Shown here in pieces: positions 23,502-32,757 of a stretch of 64,000 nt of DNA. Within the stretch, counting starts at the first letter, position 1. The number at the start of each line of letters is the position of its first letter. This DNA comes from Daucus carota subsp. sativus (Eukaryota; Streptophyta; Magnoliopsida; Apiales; Apiaceae), in NCBI RefSeq assembly GCF_001625215.2, contig NC_030385.2:33195598-33259597 (forward strand), read 5' to 3'. The position numbers were made by a program, and so were the translations under genes. Under the pieces are notes generated by a model. It was not told the origin of the DNA and did no database searches. It saw only the letters and a list, made by a program, of their open reading frames with translations.

Positions 23502-25490
23502 ATGGCGTCCGCGCTCCCGCGCCCAACGAGAGTCAAAAACAAGACTCCCGCGCCGATCCAAATCACCGCCGAGCAAATCCTCCGAGACGCTCGCGAGCTG
23601 CAAGAACCGGAGATCCGACCGCCCAAACAGAAGATCACAGACTCAACCGAGCTCTCCGATTATCGTCTCCGTAAGCGAAAAGAATTCTCCGAGGAGTCCA
23701 AGGATTTTAATCGGGCGCGGTCGGTGTGTGAGCGCGCGTTGGATCTCGATTATCGAGATCACACAATGTGGCTTAAGTATGCTGATATGGAGATGAAGAA
23801 TAAGTTTATTAAGCATGCTAGGAATGTTTGGGATAGGGCGGTTACGGTGTTACCGAGAGTTGATCAGTTGTGGTATAAGTATATTCATATGGAGGAGATG
23901 TTGGGGAATGTGGCGGTCGCGAGGCAGATTTTCGAGAGGTGGATGAGTTGGGAGCCGGATTCGCAGGCTTGGTTGATGTATATTAAGTTTGAATTGAGGT
24001 ATAATGAGATAGGGAGAGCCAGAGGGGTTTTTGAGAGGTTCGTTGAGTGTAGACCGGAGGTGAATGCGTGGATTAGATTTGCCAGGTTTGAGATGAAGAA
24101 TGGGGATATTGGGAGGGCGAGGAGTGTTTATGAGCGGGCGGTTGATAAGTTGGGGGATGATGAGGAGGCAGAGAGTTTGTTTGTTGCGTTTGCAGAGTTT
24201 GAGGAGAAGTGTAATGAGACGGAGAGGGCGAGGGTTATATATAAGTATGCGCTTGATCATATGCCAGGAAGGGGGGAGGATTTGTATAGGAAGTTTGTGG
24301 CGTTTGAGAAGCGGTATGGTGATAGGGAAGGGATTGAGGATGCGATTGTTGGGAAGAGGAGGTTTCAGTATGAGGATGAAGTGAGGAAGAATCCGTTGAA
24401 TTATGATTCTTGGTTTGATTATATCAGGTTGGAGGAGAGTGTTGGGAACAAGGACAGGATTAGGGAGGTCTATGAACGTGCCACTGCTAATATTCCTCCG
24501 GCTGAAGAGAAGCGTTATTGGCAGCGTTATATATACCTTTGGATTAATTATGCCTTGTATGAGGAACTTGATGCACAGGACGTGGAGCGAAGCAAAGATG
24601 TTTATAGGGAGTGTATCAAGTTGATTCCTCATAATCAGTTTTCCTTTGCAAAAGTCTGGTTGCTGGCTGCCCAGTTTGAGATAAGGCAATTAAATCTTGA
24701 AGGTGCTCGGTTGATACTTGGACAAGCTATTGGGAGGGCCCCTAAAGACAAGATATTTAAAAAGTACATTGAAATTGAGCTTCAACTCGGCAACATAGAC
24801 CGATGCAGAAAGCTGTATGAAAAGTACTTGGTGTGGTCACCAGAAAATTGCTATGCTTGGAGCAAGTATGCGGAGTTGGAAAGATCTTTAAGTGAAACAG
24901 ACAGAGCTAGAGCCATTTTGGAGCTGGCAATTGCTCAACCTGCACTGGATATGCCAGAGTTGTTATGGAAGGCATACATTGACTTTGAGATATCTGAGGG
25001 CGAATTTGAAAAAACGAGACGACTGTATGAGAGACTTCTTGAGCGTACAAAGCACTTGAAGGTGTGGATCAGCTTTGCAAAATTTGAGGCATCTGCTATG
25101 ATAGAGAATCAGGATCCTGAATTGCCTGAAGATGAAACCAAGCAGTCACAGCAGCTTCAGTGCCTCGAGAATGCCAGAAAGGTTTTTGAGAGTGCTATCA
25201 ACTACTTCAGGACATCTGCTCCTGACCTGAAAGAGGAAAGAGCCATGTTGCTAGAAGAATGGTTAAACCTGGAGAGCAGTATTGGCGAGCTTGGGGATGT
25301 AAGTTTGGTGCGTGCAAAGATGCCGAAAAAATTCAAGAAGCGGAGGCTTATCGACACCGAGGATGGTCCTGCTGGTCACGAGGAGTACATCGACTACATC
25401 TTCCCTGAAGAAGCACAAGCCCCAAATATGAAGTTTTTAGATGCTGCTTACAAGTGGAAAAAGCAAAAGACGGCCAGCAACCAATACTGA
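23502..25490 (+). CDS. CRNKL1: Crooked neck-like protein 1 (Clf1/Syf3) splicing factor, internally shortened
   Basis: HAT-repeat scaffold of the NineTeen complex, needed for spliceosome assembly and activation in the nucleus. This intronless frame encodes 662 residues against about 700 in plant orthologues. After VKNKTPAPIQITAEQILRDA and LSDYRLRKRKEF the sequence jumps to SEESKDFNRARSV. About 20 residues carrying the first HAT helix (the 'RRARWN..VWVKYAQW' segment in orthologues) are missing in frame, and the following ERAL block has Cys where Trp is usual. The rest is well conserved: RNVWDRAV, LPRVDQLWYKYIHMEE, the GKRRFQYEDEVRK segment, WQRYIYLWINYALYEE and MPELLWKAYIDFEISEGE. The C terminus ends KKQKTASNQY. 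It may be a working variant, a young paralogue or a retrocopy; a strong leader is not obvious. Confidence 0.93.
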   Translation: MASALPRPTRVKNKTPAPIQITAEQILRDARELQEPEIRPPKQKITDSTELSDYRLRKRKEFSEESKDFNRARSVCERALDLDYRDHTMWLKYADMEMKNKFIKHARNVWDRAVTVLPRVDQLWYKYIHMEEMLGNVAVARQIFERWMSWEPDSQAWLMYIKFELRYNEIGRARGVFERFVECRPEVNAWIRFARFEMKNGDIGRARSVYERAVDKLGDDEEAESLFVAFAEFEEKCNETERARVIYKYALDHMPGRGEDLYRKFVAFEKRYGDREGIEDAIVGKRRFQYEDEVRKNPLNYDSWFDYIRLEESVGNKDRIREVYERATANIPPAEEKRYWQRYIYLWINYALYEELDAQDVERSKDVYRECIKLIPHNQFSFAKVWLLAAQFEIRQLNLEGARLILGQAIGRAPKDKIFKKYIEIELQLGNIDRCRKLYEKYLVWSPENCYAWSKYAELERSLSETDRARAILELAIAQPALDMPELLWKAYIDFEISEGEFEKTRRLYERLLERTKHLKVWISFAKFEASAMIENQDPELPEDETKQSQQLQCLENARKVFESAINYFRTSAPDLKEERAMLLEEWLNLESSIGELGDVSLVRAKMPKKFKKRRLIDTEDGPAGHEEYIDYIFPEEAQAPNMKFLDAAYKWKKQKTASNQY

Positions 25491-26433
25491 AATTTTCTAG
25501 CCACTACCTATTTTTACATAACATTAGTCATTTATTTTATATTAATGAATGGAAAATTCATTTTCCTCCTCTCTTTTTTATCTTTTTCCTCCTTCAAACA
25601 GGTAGTTAGATTTAAATCTATTATTAGTAAAATAATAATAGGGAACAGAAATATAGATTATCATTGGAGTTAACACTAAAACTAAATTTCTAAAATAGAA
25701 ATCACGAGGACTCACTAGGGCTCATTGTTTTATATTATTAATAGGTAATGAGATAGGTGGACTTGCTATTGAGGGAGACATAAACGATTTTGAGAAATTT
25801 GAAGAAGGTATATTATATATGTAAATTTAATTTTGCATTTCATTGGCCTGAAATTGATAGTTTAACCTTCATGTGCAATTGAATTAATGTGTGGTTTTGA
25901 TATATCTTTCACCAAAGGAGTTTGCTCAAGCTAATACTATAGACCTGGACATGAAATGGTAACATATTCTGTACTGCCTATGCTTATTTACTGTTCTTGG
26001 ATTCACTGCCTTTGCTTTGCTTATTCACTGCCTTTGTTTAGTTTATTGGATTTAGTTATGTTAAATCTGTTTTGGGGTCTGTTCTGCCATCTAGATATGG
26101 TATTATTCATATTAAGTTAACTGTGTAATTCTATTTCATAATTGCTGCAAGGTGGTTTAATGTATATGTTGCTCTCTAGTTGTTGCTGCAAGAATGTATA
26201 TGTTGCTCTGCTTTGTATATATGCTCTGATGCTTTGTATATAGGCCATATAATCTTGACGAATCCACTGAACCCTGAAATGAGTGACTATGGAAATGTTG
26301 CCAGGTCGTGTGATATTTGGATTGCTGATTGCCAGAAGTTCTTGCATAGCTAGGTTCATTTATATATCAGTATAATTGGATTTGCTAAATCTTGATTTAG
26401 CAGTATAATTGTAAAGCAAGCTTTACAAATCAA
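25491..26433. other. Intergenic DNA with possible decayed exons
   Basis: Around 25740-25810 and 25918-25962 there are short exon-like pieces with AG and GT borders (for example a block reading EFAQANTIDLDMKW). The frames do not join cleanly and I recognise no family, so they may be remnants of an unidentified gene or non-coding RNA exons. Nothing else is supported. Confidence 0.25.
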
Positions 26434-26748
26434 TTTCATTATAGAATGGTCTGTGCTCTAAATCTGGTGTCATGGATTAACACATCCTTTTTTTTGTTTT
26501 TTAAATGCAGATGAGTTTCTGAAATGTCATGGATTGGTGAAGGGACCAGAGGAGTTGTTTTGGCCAGTAGTATTGATGTTTTCAGTTTCATTATAGAATG
26601 GTCTGTGCTCTGAATCTGGTGTCATGGATTAACACATCTTTTTTTTGTTTTTTAAATGCAGATGAGTTTCTGAAATGTCATGGATTGGTGAAGACTGAAG
26701 AGGATCAGAGGAGTTGTTTTGGCCAGTAGTATTGATGCTTTCAGTTTC
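26434..26748 (+). repeat. 152-bp tandem duplication containing an exon-like block
   Basis: Two adjacent copies (26434-26585 and 26586 to about 26748) are nearly identical. Each holds a pyrimidine tract, 'tttttaaatgcag' and then a frame beginning EFLKCHGLVK. The second copy continues TEEDQRSCFGQ and a stop; the first diverges after the shared block. This looks like a duplicated terminal exon with its 3' splice site, but the parent gene is not recognised. Confidence 0.7.
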
Positions 26749-26934
26749 TTTCATTAAGTATTTAACATTTAAGTGTAAAAGACTTGAGTCTAATTGTGTA
26801 TGGCTACTGTATCTGTATGCTTAATGCTTGAAGCCTACTGTTATGCTATTTGCAACTGCCAGAATTTACATTGAGCCTTGAGGGACCAGATTTTATGCAT
26901 TTTTTTAATTTGTTTTTGAAGTTTTTTTTTATAT

Positions 26935-27095
26935 ATAAAGTTCGGTTTTAACCGAACCGAACCGAAAAAACCGAAGTAATTTCGGTTCGGTTCGGTTTGA
27001 ATAATAACTACGGTTCGGTTTCAAAAAATATGAAAGTTCGGTTTTCGGTTATTTCGGTTCGGTTTTTGACCGAACCGACCGTTTGCTCAGCTCTG
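26935..27095. repeat. CGGTT-type simple repeat
   Basis: Many near-perfect copies of 'ttcggtt' and its complement 'aaccgaa' form a palindromic low-complexity tract. Tracts like this occur inside plant hAT-type MITEs, but ends and target duplication could not be fixed here. Confidence 0.7.
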
Positions 27096-28128
27096 CTAAT
27101 ACCTTTTATTATAACTTTTCAGTTCTCTCTAGTCTCTAGTATATTTTTTCTGTTAAACTTTGAATTTAATAACACATTTGTTTTCACTATGATATTAAAT
27201 AATATACAACTATCGATGTATGTAACTTATTTGTGTTATGTACACATCACATTACGCTGGTGAATATTAATTTATAAGGTTAACGGAACATTCAATCTCC
27301 CAATTATCTAATAGAAACTTTAATAATTATTTAAACATCATATCTATTCTATATTTTCCGTCCATTTTTCCTGAGTTTGATCTTGTAAGAGCAAGTCCAA
27401 CGATGTCTTAAATGGATTTCCTAAGTTAAAATATAGGGCAAATGGATGAAATATGTACTCCAACAATGTCCCAGTGGTGCCTTAAACCACTAGGACATCC
27501 AACAAGTGCCTCATTTTTGGGCACTTCTAAGCATGTCCTAAACTAATTTTCTCATTAAAATATTAACTTTCCACCATTTCAATGCATCTCTCTCCTCTTA
27601 CTTTTTCACTTCCCTCCAATTCTAATTCAAATAAATTATTAGTTTAATAATAAGGGCACACATATAAGGCATATTGTTGGAGTTCATGTATCAAAAAGGG
27701 GTTAAATATCAAACAACTCACTAAACTGGCCTTTATGTATCAAATGACTCACCTATCTCAAAATGGACTCATTTAACTCATTAATTAGAGATTAAGTCTC
27801 AATCCGTTAAATAGGTTAACTGACGTCAAGTCTCCATACCAAAAAACTTTGCCTTGTATATGACTAGACTCTTAACGTGGCTAAGAAAACGAAGAGACAG
27901 AAATAGTATTTTCTTGAGTAGTGCTGAAACTCTAAACCTAAACAATTGTTCCTTCTTGTACCCAAATCATTCTTATACCCAAATCATGGCCATACTATTT
28001 TAGCTTGGAATCAACACTTGAAATCAAGAAAGGAGAGTTGCCTTATTCTTTGATCAGGTGTAAATATATATGGCATGTAGAAATTTTATTTCTTTTTTTT
28101 TTCATATTGATATATATATCACTGATTT

Positions 28129-29125
28129 ATGTTCTTGTTTAACAGGATGCAAAGCAAAATGAATATATATGTGCATCATCACGGAGAGCTTAATTATGAT
28201 GGTATCAACTGCTATAATGGAGGTATTGTTGACGTTATTCCAAAATTTGATACTGATTTGCTAAGTTTTCGGGACTTGTTAGAATTCGCCAGAGATTACA
28301 AATATGATCTTAATAGTTTAGTCTATTATCAGTATGATGGTCATAGTTTTGCAGAGGGTGTTATGCTTTTGTACGATGATGACTCTGTTAGATGTATGGT
28401 CACTAAATGTGAAGCTTATGGTGAGATACACTTGTTTGTGGATCATTCAGGACTAGATCCCTTAATTAACGCAAAATTTTCTAAAACCCAAAGCACTAAT
28501 GCCAGAGAAGAAGAGAATTTTGACGAGGGAGATTCATATAGTGAGGGAGATGATGAGAAAAATGACCATGATCATGAATCTTACCAAAATTCAGAGTTTA
28601 GGGAATCTGATTTTGATAGCGAGGATATTTGGTCAGAATGTGATTCAAGCGAAGATGAGAATATGAAGACAGGTTATGTGGGGCCTCCTGTAAAAAAAAA
28701 AGAAGAGAATAAAATCAAAAATTTATAAACCTAACAATACTGAAAGGATCAAATTAAGTATTGGAATGCAGTTTGTTACAATGGAAGAATTTAGGATGGT
28801 AATGAGAGATTATGCACTTAAAGAGAGAAGAGCTATAATATTTGTAACTAATGATCCTGTAAGGTGTCAAGTTAAGTGTGAAAATGGGTGTCCATTCCAT
28901 GTATGGGTTACCAAATTACAAGATTCTGGTGCAGTGGAAATAAGGGCATTACGCGACGATCATTTATGCACAAAACCTTACAAAAATAGACTTGCAAGTG
29001 TCAAGTACTTGACTGATATTTATGGCGAAAGGTTAAGAAAAAACCCACAATGGAAGATTAAAGATATGATCGACACTGTGAGAGAGGATTTAGAAATAGA
29101 GGTGCCTAGAATTGTAAAGATATGA
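28129..29125 (+). pseudogene. MuDR-type transposase, N-terminal part only
   Basis: The first frame (28129-28728) begins with a PB1-like module (MNIYVHHHGELNYDG...) and an acidic Asp/Glu-rich linker. The second (28766-29125) carries the MuDR N-terminal zinc-binding-like region: MQFVTMEEFRMVMRDYALKE, then CQVKCENGCPFHVWV. The two lie in different frames; the shift is near the A-run at 28690-28700, after which the reading KPNNTERIKLSIG continues the family pattern. An AG at 28145 suggests a spliced start. A 56-bp local duplication (29061/29117) closes the frame at 29125. The catalytic domain is missing, so no active transposase is made. Confidence 0.85.
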
Positions 29126-29898
29126 TCGACACTGTGAGAGAGGATTTAGATATGATCGACTGAGTTATGTAACTTGAAACTTCTTATTATTACTAGCAAG
29201 GATTGTAAAGATTTTAATGAACTTTTTAACTAGTAAGGATTTTATTGTTGTATTTTGGTTATCTTAGTTTTTTCACTTTTTATGCAAGCGTATTAAAATC
29301 TGATATGTATGATTGTTTTCAAGTTTAGGGTGGTCATAGTTAAACATTGTGTTCAATACATGATGTAGAAGTTGAACATCTTGTGGGCAACATGCTTAAT
29401 TAAGTGCTTAACATATCATGTTCCCCTGACACTGATACAATGTATTCAGTTTATATGGTTGATATTTTACCCGTTCTGTTGTTTCTGTTTATTTGATTTT
29501 CCTATCTACTGATCCCCTCATGGTGGTACCCCTTTCCAAAGTAAGCCAGCTGACTATTGAAGCTAAAGCAAGATACTGATCTATTAGTGGCAGTAAACCA
29601 TTGTATTCATGTCATGAGAGTATAATAATCAATTCTGTGAATTGAAATTTTACATTAAAAAATTTAGACTCCTGATTACTTTGAGAGTTTTCAAGCAACT
29701 ATTTGTATTTTTACTCTTCGAGTAGTGAATTCTTGATTTTGTGGTTTAGAGAAACGATTTTTTATATCAGCCTGATATTTCTACTGTACGGGCATAGATT
29801 CTTGTGAAATTAAGATCAAACTGGAATTTTTGTACCCTGGTTGAATGTTTGGTAGATATCTTGAATGATTTCTTAAAATATGTTTTACCATTATGTAG

Positions 29899-30055
29899 GG
29901 AAGATATTACTCACGAAGCGGAGACGGAAAAAATTTACAGAGCTTATTACTCTGACAAGCTTGGGACGTCCATAATTGTCATGAAACCAAGTTACGAGAT
30001 CTTATTAAATCTGGCGGACTCTTGTTTACAGGAGCAAAGGATGGTGAAGGAGTGA
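29899..30055 (+). pseudogene. Possible captured host exon inside the MULE
   Basis: After 'accattatgtag', a good 3' splice site, the frame reads EDITHEAETEKIYRAYYSDK and continues to LNLADSCLQEQRMVKE and a stop. It is not transposase-like and has ordinary protein composition with balanced codon use. I do not recognise the parent family. MULEs are known to carry host gene fragments (Pack-MULEs), which is the inference here; an unknown accessory ORF of the element is the alternative. Confidence 0.45.
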
Positions 30056-30401
30056 GTACAAGTAATTTTGCAGAGTGGTAAATAGCCCATCTGGCGATTA
30101 CTAAGTTGACTGGGCTAACGTTGTTAACTTATGTTAACGGAATGAGATTTTACATGTGTTTAATGAGTTAAATGAGTCCACTTTGAGATGAATGAGTTAT
30201 TTGATACCTAAAGTTCAGTTTGATGAGTTGTTTGATATTTAACCCTATCAAAAAGATGTCCTAAATTGCTAGGACATTATTTTTTATTATATTTATAGGG
30301 CACTTGTTAGGACACTGTTGGACTTGCTCTAATGTTCAAATATTATAGAAAGATAATATATATTATTAATATACTATTTTATTATTTTTTTTCATTAAGC
30401 C

Positions 30402-30611
30402 TCATTCCGAGATTCGCCTAAATTTCTTCAGCCGGTCCTCCTCGGCAAGTAGGAGGTAATGCTTGTGAAGATCATCAGCAGTCTTATTGCCGCCAAACAT
30501 GCTTGCTATCACCTTCCAATGATCCATCGTCACTTCCTCAACTGTAACTAATGCACTCTCAAACTTCTCGTTCTCCTCCCAAGTCCATCCTTCCAACCAA
30601 GCACTACTCAT
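30402..30611 (-). CDS. RADIALIS-like single SANT/MYB-related protein
   Basis: A 69-residue single-exon frame starts MSSAWLEGWTWEENEKFESA and ends RLKKFRRISE. The pattern W-T-x-x-E-N-x-x-F-E-x-A-L ... D-x-W ... I-A ... GG-x-K-T-A-x-D-x-x-x-H-Y-x-L-L is that of the plant RADIALIS/DIVARICATA SANT domain, which binds DNA or partner MYBs in the nucleus. Length is near that of small RADIALIS-like proteins. The stop is only about 70 bp from the end of the adjacent MITE, so the 3' region was invaded. It may be a real gene or a small fragment of a larger MYB-related gene; no further exon was found. Confidence 0.75.
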   Translation of the reverse strand: MSSAWLEGWTWEENEKFESALVTVEEVTMDHWKVIASMFGGNKTADDLHKHYLLLAEEDRLKKFRRISE

Positions 30612-31231
30612 ATTCGGGGATTCTTGGTTGGATATTTGGCAGAGAGAAAACGTATGGGATACAACATATTATTACCAGTTTACCACATGCCCTCTGCAAA
30701 TCTTCTTATAGGTGTATTGTGCTTTTTTTATTTTTTTTTGGGTATGACTGGGGGAATGGTGGTAAAGATTGGGCATTCATCCTCCTAAATCTTGAATTTC
30801 CATAAACAACAAATCAATCACTTCGATTCTGTTCAAGAACTCAAAGGGTTTTAAAAAAAGAAACTCAACGGGCTTATCAAGCTAATTGAAACCCATGGGC
30901 TCTCACAAGTGTAAATAAGATATCTATTTAGGAACTCCGTATTAAAAAAGTTAAAAGGAAAAATAAATTTACTGGGGTGACAAAAAAAATCAAGAATATG
31001 CAAAATTTAATTCTTATCGATGATATAAGCAAAATCCAGCATGAACTTGCTCAACAGCAAGCATTGTGCTCATGTTTTACAACTTACAACATGTGGTGGC
31101 CTAAACAGAACACAAAGTTAGGCTTATATAAATCATTTCTTATGTAAAAGAAAAACTACTACATTCTAAACACATCCAACTGATTATACATAAATAATCA
31201 AAATGTCATTAGAAAAAAAAAATTGTTCACA
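30612..31231. other. Intergenic DNA
   Basis: Presumed promoter of the SANT gene and the 3' region of the release-factor gene. No other feature is seen. Confidence 0.4.
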
Positions 31232-32726
31232 TCACTGTTTACAGCCAAAAGATGCCAGAGCATTCATTTCTTGTTGTAAAAGAAGAGCGTCAATAAAGAA
31301 ATCCAGATTCTCTCCCTCCATTACATCTTGGATGGAATGGTGTGTGATACCAACACGGTGATCTGTGACACGTCCTTGTGGGAAGTTATATGTACGGATA
31401 CGTTCAGATCTATCTCCACTGCCAATCTATTCAAACAAACAAATGAAAAGACTGTAAACTGCTTTGGTATTATGTGGCAATTGTGAAAAATATGAATCTA
31501 AGTTGCATTAATATCTACATAGAAAGTCTGGTATACCTGCGCCATACGAAGTTTGGACCGATTAAGGGAAGCTCTTGATCTCTCCAACTCATATAGCTTT
31601 GCACACAGTACCTTGAGTGCTTTGGCTTTATTCTAGGGAAAATGTATATGTATATACATTAGATGGGAAAGAGTAGAGCAACAAAACCATCAACGCACTC
31701 CATGTGCACTATGCAAAGTCTAATATAAAGCGAAATATTGTGATATTTTTAAGACGTAACAATACATTGGCCATGTACATAACAGCATGTCAATTATTAA
31801 CACACGTCATTCAAGTCGAACACCAATCACTTCTGCTGTTCTGCATGACTATATAGTGGTCTAAATGAATAAGATTTCAGATAAGGTACCAGATTGTGGA
31901 ATAGGCAGCAAACATGTGAGGTTACAAGGTGGACGTATGCAGGGAGAAGGCACCAATATTATTACAAAGTATATAACTCAGTAGCCAAGTTTTTTAAAAA
32001 GTAAAATCACTAATATTGAAAGATCCATGCAAATACAATATCATTAATCACCCTTAGTCCTTAGAGTACAGCACTATACCAGCCACTGTTGACACTACTA
32101 TTATCGATGGTCAGAGCAAATCAGATGAAATAAGCAGAGTATAGTTATATCTCTGTTGGTGCTTTACTTGGTCAATGGTTCATATCCGCAGAATCTAGTT
32201 TCAGATCATAAAATATAAACAAAACCTCATATATATCATGATGCTTTATGCAAATTGTTTTTTTATAAATTTGACCAATAGACCGAATCTTATGTAATAA
32301 TCAGTATCACCTTAAAGTTGGAATGACAGAAGACATTGAACCACATACGGTATAAATTATCATTGTGAAATATATAGTTAGAGACATCAGTTGTGTAGGA
32401 GGACAGAAGGGTTAAGGCTTTTAAGGAGTAGAAGTTCTTGCAAGTTGCAAAATTTAATAAATTACCATATGTTGGGACCGTTCATCTTGAATTGCAACCG
32501 TCATCCCTGATGGAAGGTGGGTTATCCTAACAGCACTGTTTGTAGTATTTGCATGCTGACCACCTGAACCACCAGATCTATATGTATCAATTCTTAGGTC
32601 TTCGGTCTTTAAATGTACATCTACCTGCAAGGAGTTAGATCGGGTCAAATAGTCTTCTTGAACTAACACTGATGCCCCGTACAAAATTCGTAAGAACAAA
32701 GAGTGGCCAAGACAAAATTGTTGAAG

Positions 32727-32757
<31 letters not shown>

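Larger units (their letters stand above)
27699..30245 (+). mobile_element. Mutator-like element (MULE), 2.5 kb, 10-bp TSD
   Basis: Terminal inverted repeats of about 120 bp begin GGGTTAAATATCAAACAACT on both sides. The element is flanked by identical TATCAAAAAG (27689-27698 and 30246-30255). It carries the N-terminal part of a MuDR-type transposase (28129-29125) but not the DDE catalytic core or the SWIM finger. About 900 bp of non-transposase sequence follows, including a spliced-exon-like frame. It is a non-autonomous derivative; the perfect target duplication indicates recent insertion. Confidence 0.92.
27388..30330. mobile_element. MITE split by a later MULE insertion
   Basis: The left end AGAGCAAGTCCAAC (27388) and right end GTTGGACTTGCTCT (30330) are perfect 14-bp inverted repeats. 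The only sequence between the right end and the MULE is 75 bp of MITE (30256-30330), with about 300 bp on the left side (27388-27698). Both halves share 'gtcctaa...gggca' motifs. The MITE was thus about 370 bp before the MULE landed in it. No clear target duplication is seen for the MITE itself. Confidence 0.75.

Noticed and set aside
23850-24689. 279-residue minus-strand frame opposite CRNKL1
   Set aside because: It is an antisense shadow of a strongly conserved gene; the translation is Ile/Pro/Leu-rich and unlike any protein family.
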